A DNA stretch of 64,000 bases from Plazaster borealis (GCA_021014325.1 CM037463.1:10361001-10425000); one strand, 5' to 3'. Positions 12,401 through 22,520 are shown, counted from the first letter of the stretch. Translations and numbers: made by a program. Notes: generated by a model from the sequence alone, not told the origin.

Positions 12401-15400
12401 GTGTCTTCAGTTGCTGCTGAAAAAGGGAGATGTTGTGTATTTCCCTGAGGTTTTCAGGAAGTGAATTCCAGAGCCTGGGTGATTTTGTGGTAAAATTACA
12501 CACAAACGTTGCCAGCTTTGGAGCCGCAAGTAGTGAAAAAGCTTGGGCAGGCAGCAGATATTCATGCGTGTGATGCAATAACTTACCAACAGGATTGCCC
12601 CTGTTGCCCTTGCCATAACAGTGGTGCCTTTTAAAATGTCCCCTTGAGTATTTAACTTAGAAAAGGAAGTGGTTTTGATTCAAGGTGTTTTAAACTTTCG
12701 GTCGCCCCCAGCGGAACTGAAATGTGGAGATTATAAGATGATAATGTCTTCTTCTGATTGCATTGTGGCGTGTCGTGGCCGAGCGGATAAGAACACCGAA
12801 CTCAAGCTCTGGTGTTTCTCATCAGCAGAGTGTGGGTTCGAATCCCAGTCGTGACACTTATGTCCTTAAGCAAGACACTTAACCACATGCTTCGTCCTTC
12901 GGATGGGACATTAAGCCGAAGGTCCTGTGTGTTGTGTAATGCACGTAAAAGAACCCAGTGCACTTATCGAAAAGAGAAGGGGTTCGCCCCGGTGTTCCTG
13001 GTTTGATCGGCAGCATATTGCGCCACAGCACCTTGTAAACCACTACATTGTGCTATGTAAAGGACTTGGTCTCATACTTCAAAAACGTAGCTCCACAGTA
13101 CCTTGCAGGAAAATAATGAACGTTAAAGCGCCTTGAGCGTCACTGAGTGACGGATATATACATGTATGTGCGCTATATAAGAAGCCACTATTATTATTAT
13201 TGTTATTATTATTGTCTTACAGGAGAAGAATCCATTCACTGAGCCCATGGACAAGGAAGTATTGATCGGCACAGTCAACGTTTACATGCAGAGTCTGGCT
13301 TACCTGGTAAGAATCTCTTAAGAACAACCTCGTTCCCAGGAGTGATTGATCTCGTCGCAGGCGCTGCTCGCTCATAACCCCTGGCATTGGTTCATTAAAA
13401 TGTGCCATGCCAGAGTATTGCTCATTTAAGGCCGGCCTGTGGCCGATCCATTGAATTCAAGAGCATCGAATTCAAGTTCCGATGGTTAAGTCATCGGGGT
13501 GAAGGTTCGAATCCCGGTCATGACACTTGTATCCTTGAGCAAGATACTTTACTATAATTGCTTCTCTTCACCCATGGGTATAAATGGTACCTGCGAGGGT
13601 AGAGGTTGATATTGTGTTTGAAAAGCCTTCGGAGCGCCATGTCATGCAGCTCGGGGCTGTATACACCCAAGGGAGCTGAGAAAGATTACAGGAATGTTAT
13701 TGGCCCAATGACCAGGGCACTAATGTAAAGCTCATTGAGACGTTATTGTGAAATGCACTATATAAGAACTAAAATTTCAAAAATTAATCTCATATTCTTA
13801 ATCCTTTGTAAATCCAGATTGAATCCAAAGAGCAGCTGGATGTCACAGATTACCGTGGCAAGGAACAAGGCCTCCTGGATGTAGAGCTTGTCCCATGTGA
13901 CAAGAAAGGAAACGAGATTAAAGAAGATGACGACCTCTTCATTGACCATCCCAATGAGCTGGTGGGAAGAGATCTGAATTTTGTGGTGAAGATTAACGGC
14001 GCTCTGGGTATCCCAAGTAAATACACCGTAAGTTGGTGAAGTACTTCATTTGATGTTGTAAACTTAGGTTGGTGATTGTTATTATTATTATTATGATATC
14101 TTTCTGGGTACAGCTTAAGCACAAAAAGTAGCTAAGCACAACATAATTATGCTTACCAGAATAAGGAAACCAGCCAAATTACCATTCCACATGTATGATT
14201 TGTGACTGGTATCCTGTTCATACTAAGCAGAAAAATTCACCAATTATGTTTAAAGGCCCTGCACTATTGGTAAGATCGAAAAACACAATGTTCACAGATT
14301 CACACATAACTTACATGATTTAAAGTAAGTAATGGTAGAAAGGGTTCCTAAAAATATTTCTGCCTAAAATGCTATCGTTTCTGAGAAATGAGTAAAACAA
14401 CAGTTTTTATCATGCGCGATAATTTGAAAAAACAGAAAACACATAAGGTCTCTTTTCACTATTTTCTTGTGACCTCGATGACCAATTGAGCTCAAACTTT
14501 CACAGGTTTGTTTGTTCATGCATATGTTGAATCACACAAAATGTGGACACTGATTTTGAGCTGTTACCAAAAGTGTACAATACCTTTAAGTAAATGTTCC
14601 ACTGATCACAAACGTCAGCCATTTTCTTCCTCCATTACAGGACGTGCATTGCAAGTATAATGTGTTTTTGGACACAGAGATGATTGACACCAGCAAAATA
14701 CAGGGCACCAGCAACCCTAATTTTAAACACAAGAAGAAATTCAACTTTACAGTCGTCACATCCAATGTAAGTAAAATGTTTTTAAAAAACTCGGAACAAT
14801 TTCCTATTTTTTTGCAGTGAAGGCTGCCAGCTATAAGGCCTATTTATGCAAATTAGGTATCCGATGGTTACCGAGAGCTATGGTCACATGTAGCTTTTGC
14901 ATAAAATGTAAGCAAAATAAAAGTGATTTTTGTTTTCATTTTTTTTTTCACCTACAGTTGGTGCAATATTTACTGAATGATCACCTGGTAATCCAGATCT
15001 GGGGAACACAGAAAGCGTCTCAAGACGGCAAGAAAACGAAGAAGAATACCAAAGAAATCATGCTGGCTGAAGCGATCAACAAGGGACGGGACGTCAATGG
15101 CTCTGCCAATATGGTACGGTCTACTTGCACCTCTTGGTGTTGGGCAATGAAGATGGAATATGAACTCCTTGCATTGGCCGCCTTCGCTGAGGTCAAACAA
15201 TAGAAAATGTGCAACACGCACAACTCAGCCAATGACTGGTCTTCCTTTGACCTCAGTGAGGGCGGTGTTTGAGCTTGCGATGTCGCATGCAAGGGGTCTA
15301 TATATTCACAAATACATTGCACATTGCAAAAAAATATACAATAAAACACATACAAAATGTGTTTAATTTAGTATTGATCTCTTGCACCAATGTCACATGT

Positions 15401-18400
15401 GGCTACTGCTGCCATGCTTGCCATTTTTGGAGTCAATTTGTAAACGTGTAAATGCCACAACACCTAAATGTGCACCACACTGTATTACACACAGGGACAT
15501 TGGACTCCCAAAATGGCGCATCCAAGATTATTGTGATGATGACGGCAGGTGAATTGGGTCAATAATCTGTTATTTTATTACAGTATTATAGTCTCTGAAA
15601 ACCGTATTGATACCATTGGTTAAAAAGGCTATATAAATGCCCAGATTGGATCATTATTATTATTGTTATTGTTATTTCACAAGATCAATGTTTTAGTCTT
15701 TTGTTTAAATGTTGATTGAATTTAATGTGTGGACGTCATCCTCTTCATTTCATGGTTTTTTATGCAGACTGTAGATGCAGAGACAAAAGCCAAAAACATG
15801 TTCCAGTTTGCCATCATGAAGAAAAGGCAAGAAAGAATGGAAGCGAAAATTGTAAGTTCAAAGCAGACCGTGCAAGTCTCACGCGTTTATGAACACTTTT
15901 GTGGAACTTTGTGTTAACCCACTGACATAACTTTAGTTTGTGAAGGATAGTGTTGAGGTCAAGACCTCAAAGACCTCATCTTCAGAGACCTAGACCGAGA
16001 CCAAGACCTTACAGTCCAAGACCGAGACCGAGACCTCAGTCGAGACCTCCAACACTGGTGAAGGAAACAAAATCGTACACTTTTGACGAAACCGATTATT
16101 CAAATACGCACAAAACTTGACAATGTGAGAGATGAAGCCAAGAGATTGGACAGAACAAAATCATGAGTTTTTCTTTTGTAACTGGTGTTACTTGTTTTTC
16201 AAAATTAAACAGCAAATGTTTTGTTTGATTATGGACTGAGAACTGCTCTTAGTAAATTAGTTCACAATAGAAGCATAGACTGTTGAAATCAATCGGAGTG
16301 ATGTAGCCAATAGGATTATATTGGACAGAACAATAACATGAGTTTTCTTTCGTAACTGAGTCTTTAGTTTTTAAATCCTTAAGGGAGGGTCTCAAAAGTT
16401 TAGCGCATTCTAGACGCAAAAGAATGCTTCTGTGGGCACACGTCTGGAATCTATTGGTCCGCAAGAACGTTCCGCTAGACCGCATCATTGTGCCAAAGTA
16501 CGGGAGCAATCTGAGTGAATATGCGCATTAGTATTTTGAACGCTCCAATGGAACGTTCCAGCGGTCCAATGAAACGGTCTATGAGCGCGCACTGGAATAC
16601 TTATCCGATCCATTTAGAACGCTCCTACCGTTCCGACTTTTGAAACGCTCCCTAACAACCCCAACCCTGAAAAATCCAGCTGCATGGATGGTTTGTTTGA
16701 TTTTGTTGGACGAGCGACTGCGCCAGTAAACTGAGTATGCTTTACATGGGATCAGGCATATACCACCATAATCTGAGTCGGACATCTGGAGTGTTAAGTT
16801 TACCATATAGTGTTTGATTTTGTTAGAATGAAGAACGATCCTCACAAAGCACTCAAGGAAGTTGAGGCTCTTGAATTGGAAAAAATGTTAATCCTTAAAG
16901 GCCCTGTACACTATTGGTTAGATCGAAAAACACAATGTTCACAGATTCACACATAACTTACATGATTTAAAGTAAGTAATGGTAGAAAGGGTTCCTTAAA
17001 ATATTTCTGCCTAAAATGCTATCGTTTCTGAGAAATGAGTAAAACAATAGTTTTTATCACGCGCAGAAAACACATAAGGTCTCTTTTCACTATTTTCTCG
17101 TGACCTCGATGACCAATTGAGCTCAAACTTTCACAGGTTTGTTCATGCATATGTTGAATCACACAAAATGTGGATACTGATTTTGAGCTGTTACCAAAAG
17201 TGTACAATACCTTTAAATTGACCGCAAACTTATTATTAATCACTTATTATCAAATACTTGTTTGAAAAAATGAAGAAAGATTTACAAAATTGTATTCCAA
17301 TGTTCGGCACACTTCACTTCCAAAGTGCAACCCTTTATTATGGAGACAAGAGACAATGCCATTTGGAATCATCTTTGTTTTTTATTTCATACACTTGTAG
17401 TTTCTTGACTGTTTTTTGTTGATAATTCTTGTCTATCATTTTATTTTTCCCTTATACATGTACTTTATGTAATATTTTTTGCCCATACTTGCAGGTATTT
17501 TGCATAAATTTTTAATTCTAATGTATACTTTAAAGGATGGTTAATTTAAATTATTCTCTACCATAGAAACCATTTTAAAAGAAAGCCTGTATAATTATTC
17601 AAATATATGCAGTATTCAATTTAATTGTCAGTTTCATAGCTTTCTCTCGCAAAGTTGGTAATATTTGTCTTCATGAACCCCGGGTTCCTACTTCACTTGA
17701 TTTCCCTGCGTCACAATTGGAAAAACATTGTGTACATAACTGTTTGTGTCACTTAATTCGCGTTGCATTCGCTTTTCGCGTGAACTGGGCTTTAATGCTC
17801 TATCAAAACGTTTGATGCTATGGGGCATGGTGGTACAACCCCCCCCCCCTTCTCTACTGTGTCTTCATTGTGTGCTTGGAATCTCGGGAATTCTTTGGGG
17901 ATTTTAGTGGGGTACTTCTGTACAATAGGAAAATTTGTAATTTGTCAAAAGGCTGAAGTTTCAACTTACTCAGTCAGCCTCCATACCTCTTCTTTAAATT
18001 ATTACTGTCTTTATTTACTTACATATTCATCAGTTATTTTACTTACTTTCTGAATCCTAATGTATGGAATTGTGTGCAGTATTGAAATGAATGTTCTATT
18101 TGATTGAATTGTGAAGAGGGGGAGGGGTTAGCAAAGGCAGTACTTGTCCAGTGCACCCCCCCCCCCCTTATTAAAACTTTCTGTATGTGCATCACTGCAT
18201 TGTCATTGACAAAACCTGGTGTGTGTTTTTCAACCGACGCAGGCTCAGTTCCGTAAGGTAGTTGCCACTGCCGAGAAGCACAATAAGGCTCGAGTGGAGA
18301 CTATGGTCTTGAAGACCGTGCTCAATGCACAGAACGCCAAGATGGCCGATATGGCAATTGCTCGTATCCCGAAAGATGACGCCGGAGGAAATCTCGGTGA

Positions 18401-19011
18401 GTGGCAACATTTTTCCATCAAACATCTTCAACGGAAGAGATTTTGTTTTTGTGAAATGGTAGACATTGTGCGAAGATAACAAATTTTAAATGTAATTTTA
18501 TTTTATATTCAATTCAATTCAATTAATCTTCAGTGTCATGAACGTACACTACTAAATTATGCCAAGTTTTTCATAAAACCTTGATTGATAAACATCAGTG
18601 ACAAAATGTAAGACGAACCGGTTGTTGTATCCATATTTTACCAAGCTCACCTGCAACCCTTTTCGTGGATTCAAGGATTGGGCAAGAAGATAGGGTCCAA
18701 GACTAATCAAGAAATTTGAGGATGAATAACCCTTGACCTGGGCCCAATTCAATGGCTCTGCTTACTGCAGAATTCTGCGCTTACAGCCTATAAAATTATG
18801 TGTCTTACAGGGCGCGGTAAGCGCAAAATTCAGTGATAAACAGAGCCATGAAATTGGACTCTGTCTGTGAGTTCTATACTTACTAAGTTGCACTCCCCTT
18901 CTCCCCATGGTCCTCTAACAAATCATTAAACCCTCATTCTATATTTTGCCCTTTTTTTCATGCATTTTAGGAGAAGAAAATCAGAAATCTGGAGTTTGTG
19001 TCGTCATGTGA
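407..19011 (+). CDS. KIF28-like: kinesin-3-like motor protein, KIF28/KLP-6 type (5' end outside window)
   Basis: ATP-driven microtubule motor of the KIF28/KLP-6 branch of kinesin-3; relatives act in ciliated neurons (worm KLP-6) and in mitochondrial transport (rat KLP6). Exons read here: 407-586, 1504-1636, 2185-2379, 2891-3110, 4236-4366, 5538-5669, 6106-6276, 6752-6867, 7620-7801, 8908-9039, 9384-9538, 10085-10233, 11379-11513, 13223-13306, 13818-14027, 14641-14766, 14958-15113, 15768-15851, 18243-18396, 18971-19011. All junctions are GT-AG with matching phases, giving 961 codons plus TGA. The motor domain shows the P-loop GQTGSGKS (residues 87-94 of the visible product), switch I NATSSRAH, switch [12 protein letters not shown] (spliced across 3110/4236) and [19 protein letters not shown] short charged helix ([26 protein letters not shown]) follows, then an FHA-like domain from about residue 445 to 545 ([23 protein letters not shown]), and a C2-like tail from about 706 to 870 ([20 protein letters not shown]). 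The last exon is only 41 nt and ends in CVVM. The first visible exon probably starts after the AG at 405-406; an in-frame stop at 335-337 excludes an extension beyond it. The missing N-terminus is probably about 20 residues. Confidence 0.9.
712..1137. mobile_element. TIR element (MITE-A), copy 1
   Basis: The ends GTGATGCAATCAAG and its inverse near 1137 form a TIR of about 34 bp that includes AAATGAGTCGTTTGT. The body is nearly identical to 32,063-32,480. It has no coding capacity and lies in the first visible kinesin intron. Confidence 0.75.
1810..1962 (+). mobile_element. tRNA-Gly-like SINE fragment
   Basis: It contains a box-B-like GGTTCGAACCCC followed by GGATTGGGTTTTCAGTCCC and CCCACATCTAAAACTGAA. 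The same order, inverted, occurs at 47,400-47,690, where the tRNA-like head is better preserved. It is degraded. Confidence 0.5.
2380..2816. repeat. Minisatellite of ~77-bp units starting at a 5' splice site
   Basis: About five to six imperfect units built from GAGTAGTCTTGAGTTATTAT, CACTCATTTGTTACT and CACTCAATTCAGGTAGTT. The first unit contains the exon 3 donor (GTGAGTAGTC at 2380). Most units carry CAGGTAGTT, a donor-like string. It fills nearly the whole intron. Confidence 0.85.
3852..4100 (+). mobile_element. tRNA-Leu-derived SINE, partial
   Basis: The head GCGTGTCGTGGTCGAGCAGT carries box A. An anticodon-arm-like CCGGACTAAAGCTCTGG and box B GGGTTCGAGTCCC follow. The body then has the family motifs TCCTTCGGATGGGACATTAAG and GCACGTAAAAGAACCCAG. 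It is shorter than the full copy at 12,765-13,215. Confidence 0.8.
4811..4862. repeat. 25-bp-arm hairpin with 2-nt loop
   Basis: Arms 4811-4835 and 4838-4862 are reverse complements with two mismatches. The hairpin is intronic in the kinesin gene. No target duplication was seen and the origin is unknown. Confidence 0.65.
5209..5508. mobile_element. Possible degraded TTAA-type TIR element
   Basis: The left end TTAGCCCTTACAGTGCC and the right end TAGTGCTCAAAGGGTTAA resemble piggyBac-type termini (CCCTT at a TTAA). The internal motif GGCGGCCTGTGGAT occurs twice. Terminal similarity is weak. Confidence 0.3.
6434..6621. mobile_element. Palindromic MITE-B, copy in kinesin intron
   Basis: The termini CAGGGCCCAATTTCA and its inverse enclose GCTAAGCACAACAAAATTATG, TTACCAGCCAAAATACCATG and GTATCCTGCTTATTTTAGC. 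The family recurs at 7.8-8.3, 9.76-9.95, 14.1, 18.74-18.86, 34.0-34.57 and 49.3-49.5 kb. Confidence 0.7.
6955..7552. mobile_element. Degraded TTAA-family element interrupted by a foldback
   Basis: The left part (GTATACAGTTTGATGGGG, CAGTAAATAATGA) and the right end CAGACTGATATGGGTTGAA match the complete element at 31,601-31,923. Inside it, 7336-7523 is a separate foldback element with arms of roughly 75 bp around a central TTTTCCC...GGGAAAA hairpin. Confidence 0.5.
7816..8335. mobile_element. MITE-B interrupted by tRNA-derived SINE material
   Basis: MITE-B starts at 7816 (CAGGGCCTAATTTCATTGAG) and resumes at about 8233 (AATTGCTTAACAATTTTCTG). The intervening 7858-8232 holds two SINE segments that share the tail GTGATTTGCC...GGTAAAAACAAA. 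The second segment has box A TGGTCTAGTGGT and box B-like GGGATCCAATCCC (8090-8160). Confidence 0.65.
8525..8898. repeat. Minisatellite of ~60-80-bp units next to a splice acceptor
   Basis: About five units with TGTGACTCGCCAAGCTCTCA, ACTCTC and CTTACATAACATTAAGCT. The array ends only a few bases before the pyrimidine tract and AG of the exon at 8908, which encodes part of the FHA-like domain. Confidence 0.85.
9671..9977. mobile_element. TIR element with MITE-B nested inside
   Basis: The outer ends GACACTAGGTGGCAGCAGAC and GTCTGCTGCCACCTAGTG are inverted repeats. A second, uninterrupted copy is at 39,716-39,836. MITE-B occupies 9761-9950, from CCAAATTTCATAGAGCTGC to GCAGCTCTATGAAATTGGGCCC. Confidence 0.7.
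10480..10765. repeat. GCTTGCAAGC-rich palindromic repeat cluster
   Basis: Dozens of overlapping CTTGCAAGC, CTTGCGGCAA and CTTGCAGGCA motifs occur on both strands, with two AT-rich spacers. The reading frames in both directions (LACKLA-type peptides) are repeat artefacts. It is intronic in the kinesin gene. Confidence 0.75.
11030..11330 (+). mobile_element. tRNA-derived repeat family 2, copy 1
   Basis: It carries CCGCTTCCCAGGTTGTATC, GGCTTCTGACTGGCA, GGGAGACCGCCAACATAGGG, then a tRNA-like TTGGTAGAGCGCCGG...GGTTCAAATCCCGCTCTAGT and TTTGTTCAACCC. Copies are at 31.06-31.26 (minus), 39.86-40.13 (plus), 41.80-41.89 (minus) and 48.34-48.44 kb (minus). The 40-kb copy has an Asn(GTT)-like anticodon loop. 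Confidence 0.7.
11530..12055. mobile_element. Foldback-type repeat
   Basis: The inverted arms include GTTATACCATGGTAATAGATT (near 11,680) and its inverse near 12,010-12,035. An inner palindrome GGTAAAATGGCACCC...GGGTACCATTTACCC lies at 11,579-11,621. It has no coding capacity. Confidence 0.5.
12258..12600 (-). pseudogene. CR1/L2-like non-LTR retrotransposon 3' fragment
   Basis: The minus strand encodes [15 protein letters not shown] and [10 protein letters not shown], the usual end of CR1/L2-type reverse transcriptase ORFs. A (TTA)n-type tail follows at 12,262-12,285. It is heavily 5' truncated. Confidence 0.7.
12765..13215 (+). mobile_element. tRNA-Leu(CAA)-derived SINE, full-length copy
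   Basis: The head is GGCGTGTCGTGGCCGAGCGG (box A). The anticodon arm has loop CTCAAGC (anticodon CAA), a long variable arm follows, then box B GGTTCGAATCCC. The body has GGATGGGACATTAAGCCGAA, GCACGTAAAAGAACCCAG and CACCTTGTAAACC. It ends in CGCTATATAAGAAG and (ATT)n, the tail style of L2-like LINEs. It sits just before the kinesin exon at 13,223. Confidence 0.85.
13470..13790 (+). mobile_element. tRNA-Leu SINE, variant body
   Basis: Only the box B end of the head is clear (GGTTCGAATCCCGGTCATGACAC). It is joined to a different body (CACCCATGGGTATAAATGGTACC, CCCAAGGGAGCTGAGAAAG) that ends at CACTATATAAGAACT. The same variant, inverted, is at 30,400-30,770. Confidence 0.7.
14108..14250. mobile_element. 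MITE-B, truncated
   Basis: GCTTAAGCACAAAAAGTAGC through GTATCCTGTTCATACTAAGC; the right end is missing where MITE-C begins at 14,251. Confidence 0.65.
14251..14590. mobile_element. MITE-C, copy 1
   Basis: The left TAAAGGCCCTGCACTATTGGT and the right ACCAAAAGTGTACAATACCT are imperfect inverted ends. It is nearly identical throughout to 16,895-17,216. The motif CCTCGATGACCAATTGAGCTC is shared with the longer relative at 20,828-21,199. Confidence 0.75.
15950..16060. repeat. GAGACC simple repeat
   Basis: Irregular iterations of GAGACC, CAAGACC and GAGACCT. The same motif vocabulary builds the large minisatellite at 22,975-23,985. Confidence 0.6.
16375..16655. mobile_element. TIR element (AGGGAGGGTCTCAAAAGT family), copy 1
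   Basis: The left end AGGGAGGGTCTCAAAAGT and the right end ACTTTTGAAACGCTCCCT are inverted. The internal motifs AGAACGTTCCGCTAGACCGC and CCAATGGAACGTTCC are shared with the larger copy at 19,448-19,970. Confidence 0.7.
16895..17216. mobile_element. MITE-C, copy 2
   Basis: The inverted ends TTAAAGGCCCTGTACACTAT and CAAAAGTGTACAATACCTTT are clear. It shows high identity with copy 1 at 14,251-14,590, suggesting fairly recent spread. Confidence 0.8.
18736..18862. mobile_element. Short MITE-B-like palindrome
   Basis: GGGCCCAATTCAATGGCTCTG on the left and CAGAGCCATGAAATTGGACTC on the right are inverted repeats. It lies in the last kinesin intron. Confidence 0.6.
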
Positions 19012-19447
19012 TCTGTGCTTTCCATACCAGGAGCTCTCCTTCACAGAAAATGTCTTTCAATAATGAAAATATCTATAAATTATATGCATTATAAGTCAGG
19101 GTTGTTGAAAAGGGGCTGGTTCACAGTTAGAAAGTTGGAGGGGGAGGGTGATTACATGAGAAGGGCGGGGCAGTACTTTCAGCAAAAGGTGTTTCCTGAA
19201 AGAAGAATGAACAAAGCAATAACAAGCCAACAGGTGCAAAGAATCTAAAGGGGCTTTGTCGTCATGATCAAAGCAAGCTTGTGACTGTATATGGAATTAT
19301 GAACTCTCGCCCAGTTACAGCATGCTTGCACGCTCTCTCCATAGATGTGATGCAGAGGGTCCTCCCGTTTATCACGACTGCCTTGAAAGGGGGTTGCACT
19401 GGATAAAGAGGGAAGGGCAGGGGTTGGTGGGGAGGGTGGGGGAGACA

Positions 19448-19970
19448 TTAAGGGAACATCTCAAAAGTCAGGCACGTTCTAGGCGCGAAGGACTGTTCCA
19501 GTAAGCATACATTCCCAATCCAGTGGACAGCCAGAACGTTATGCTGGACTGTGACATTATGCCAAACTACAGGAACATTTCTACATGGAGAACGTTACGC
19601 GTTCTTATTTTGACCGTTTCAACCGAACTCCCGCAGTCCAGTGGAATGCTAGAACGTTCTGCTGGACCGCGACATTATGCCAAACTACGGGAACATTCCT
19701 ACACAGCGAACGTTACGCGTTCTTATTTTGAACGTTTCAACCGAACGCCCTCCCTCCAGTGGAACGCTAGAATGTTCTGCTGGACCGTGACATTGTGCCG
19801 AACTACCGGAAACATTACCTATACACAGAGAACGTTACACGTTGGCATTTTGTACGTTCCAATGGAATGCTCCGGCGGTTCAACAGACCGGTCCATGTAC
19901 CCCCTGGAATACTTAATCCGATCCAATTAGAACATTCCTACCGAACTGACTTTTGAGACCCTCCCTCAAA
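19448..19970. mobile_element. TIR element (AGGGAGGGTCTCAAAAGT family), copy 2 with internal tandem
   Basis: It ends AAGGGAACATCTCAAAAGT and ACTTTTGAGACCCTCCCT. Inside are about three ~125-bp tandem units containing CCAGTGGAATGCTAGAACGT, CTGGACCG and ACATTATGCCAAACTAC. It lies about 440 bp after the kinesin stop codon. Confidence 0.75.
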
Positions 19971-20082
19971 TAAGGGCAAATAATAACTGACTGTATTTGT
20001 GTGTGATGAATTGACAATCTGCCTCACCTGCTGCACCTTTTAATGGTCTTAAAATGTAGAATAATTTTTAATTATTACTGTA

Positions 20083-20557
20083 GGTTTTACCGGCCAATTT
20101 CAACAAAAATCCATTCATTTTAACACCCGGCTCATTCAATTTCGTTTCAAAATGAATGTTTCGTTGCATCAGCATTGAACAGTCAAAAGGAGTAATTCAT
20201 TTTCAACAGTTTAGCATTCACTGGTCAAATAAGATCATTCAATTTCAATTAGCCGCAAGATTCATTCAATTTCTTAAAAGCCAGCAGCAAGAGCTGGTCA
20301 ACCATTTAATTTCATCAAGTGTAAAAAGGTAGTAGAAAATCAACTTAAGAATGGCAAAGTGTAGTCTTGAATGCCTATAAATGAAAGAGAATGACTGAAA
20401 CAAAACAAAATCATGTGTGCACGAAAACGAAATTGAATTTGAATGCATTGATAACTAACAAGAAACCCTAGTCTGAGTGGATGAGGGGAAAATGCGTGAA
20501 TTTGAATGCGTGTTTATGAAATTGAATGATTTTTTGCTGAAATTGACCGGGAAAACC
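20083..20557. mobile_element. 475-bp TIR element with TA duplication
   Basis: The inverted ends GGTTTTACCGGCCAATTTCA and its counterpart match over about 35 bp, with TA on both flanks (20,081-82 and 20,558-59). The interior is rich in CATTCAATTTC. TA duplication fits Tc1/mariner-type non-autonomous elements. Confidence 0.8.
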
Positions 20558-20827
20558 TATAAAGGTTTGTGATCTGTCCACGTGTGAAATCTTTTCAGTC
20601 ATTTTGAGACACAAAAACAATTGTTAATTTCATAATTGTGAGTGCCTTATTATACCAATTGTAAAAAAAACCTTACACCAAAGTTGTTTTGGGTGAGAAA
20701 TGGTAACTGAGCTATCAGTTTCAACCTCATTTGGTTTTGTCTGCTTTTTTTTCATGTGGGATTGAAGTTTTGTATAAAAAATGGTGATGTGTGGAGGATA
20801 TTTTGGTAGTTCAGGACCAAAATGTTC

Positions 20828-21199
20828 TTAAAGGCACTGAACACGTTTGGAAATTGTCAAAGACCAGTGTTCTCACTTGGTGTATCCCAACATATGCATA
20901 AAATAACAAGCCTGTGAAAATTTGGGCTCAATTGGTCATCGAAGTTGCCAGAAAATGATGAAAGAAAAAACACCCTTGTTGTACAAATTTGTGTGCTTTC
21001 AGATTGGGAATAAAAACTTCTTGCAAGTTTTTATTATTTTAGTGAGAAATGACCTCTTTCTCAAAAACTACGTTACTTCAGAGGGAGTCGTTTCCTACAA
21101 TGTTTTATACTATCAACTGCTCTCCGTTGCTCATTACCAAGTCAGTTTTTAAGCTTATATATTTTTTGGGTAATTACCAAACGTGTACAGTGCCTTTAA
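20828..21199. mobile_element. MITE-C relative, 372 bp
   Basis: The ends TTAAAGGCACTGAACACGTT and its inverse TACCAAACGTGTACAGTGCC are clear. It shares GGCTCAATTGGTCATCGAAG and TCAGAGGGAGTCGTTTC with partial copies at 24.63-24.98, 36.44-36.65 and 49.09-49.29 kb. Confidence 0.75.
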
Positions 21200-21499
21200 G
21201 CAGATCCTAGCAGGCGTTTTTTAACAATGTATTATAATGTTGTACCAAAGATTTACAGTGTTGGTATTTTTGTAAATATTCAAGGCCTTTTTCCAGATGA
21301 TATACACAATTTATATCCCGAGTTTATCTGTGTTGAGGTTCCCTCAGAAAGTTTACAAACAGCTTCAGTTTTGACAAACTTAGATGCCCACAATACTCTC
21401 TGTGTAAATAGCTCTTATAAGGGAAGTTGTGGCTCTGAAAAGAACATGTGAAGTCCAATAACTTGATATTCTATTCAGATTTATTATTTGGTTTTACCC

Positions 21500-21670
21500 A
21501 TACACCGATGTGTGTGAGGTACTCAGTATTCTCCCGAGCCCAGTGAAAAAAAATCCACAGGCATATTACTCAGGTGAGATTGGAACCCACGACCTTTGCC
21601 ATTCTAGAGCAGATGTCTTACCACTAGACCACCAAGATTGCTCGGTAGCTAGAGGCAGTTCGAATCCTAT
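21500..21670 (-). mobile_element. tRNA-derived SINE family 3
   Basis: Read on the minus strand: a box-A-like TGGTCTAGTGGTAAGACAT, CATCTGCTCTAGAATGGCAA, and box-B-like GGGTTCCAATCTCACCTGAG, then a tail with GTACCTCACACACATCGG. It matches the SINE at about 8080-8230; a further partial copy is at 26,715-26,850. Confidence 0.65.
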
Positions 21671-22514
21671 ACTTAAGCATCTATTAACCCGATTTGTTAC
21701 ACCAAGGGCATTTTCTCTGGCAGGGTTTATGGAAGCCAGCTAGCTTGCCGACTTGTCAACTACCAATATACTCCACAATTTCGAGAAAGACGGGTGCGCC
21801 TGGGGCCCAATTTCAAAGAGCTGCTTAACGGCCGTTTTTGTGCTGACTGCGCGAGTTTTAATTTCAAAGCTCTGCTAACCATAAGCACACAAAAAGGCAT
21901 GCAAACCTTCCGGTGCTGAGAATGTTTAAGAAATGAAGTAAAGCCCGGTTCGTACTTCCGGCGAATGCACTATGATCATGCCTCTTTTGGAATAGCGCTA
22001 TATAAGCATTTGAGTTGAGTTAAGCACTTTAAGAAGAGTTGAGCAAAGCTCAACTCTTGCAAAACATTTGAAGCGAAAACAGAGCTGTGACGCCAAATTT
22101 GCTTTGCACGAATCATTCGCAGGAAGTATGAACTGGGCTTAACTGGCCCAGCGAGGAGGGTTATAATGTTCCTGAACCATGAGCATCAAAATTGACAGAT
22201 AACGACGCTTCATGTGTTCATTAACATTCTAATTAAAAACTACGTCTTAAGAAAATGTGGGGAAAAAAAGTCTGAATTCCTAATCCAATGTTTCATGTAA
22301 AACCGTCTTCTAAATGTTTATTCTTGTTTCTTTGAAATCAGTTCAAAAGTTATATTTATGGATAGTTTTTACAGAATTTAAAAAGGGATGTAAGAAATTC
22401 TTCCATGAGGAGGAACATTTTCAGGAAATTTTCTCTATTCGTATTCAATTTTTTTGAAAAATCACTATATATTTTACTTTTCTTAAAAGTGTGTGAAGAT
22501 GTTAATATGACTGC

Positions 22515-22520
22515 AATAAA
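22515..22520 (+). terminator. Candidate poly(A) signal for the kinesin gene
   Basis: This is the first clear AATAAA found downstream of the stop codon at 19,009-19,011. It would imply a 3.5-kb 3' UTR crossing several TIR elements, so a variant hexamer nearer the stop is equally possible. Confidence 0.25.

Noticed and set aside
12765..12860. Functional tRNA-Leu gene
   Set aside because: The cloverleaf is imperfect, and it is followed by the SINE body and (ATT)n tail seen in other copies. All tRNA-like heads in the window are treated as SINEs.
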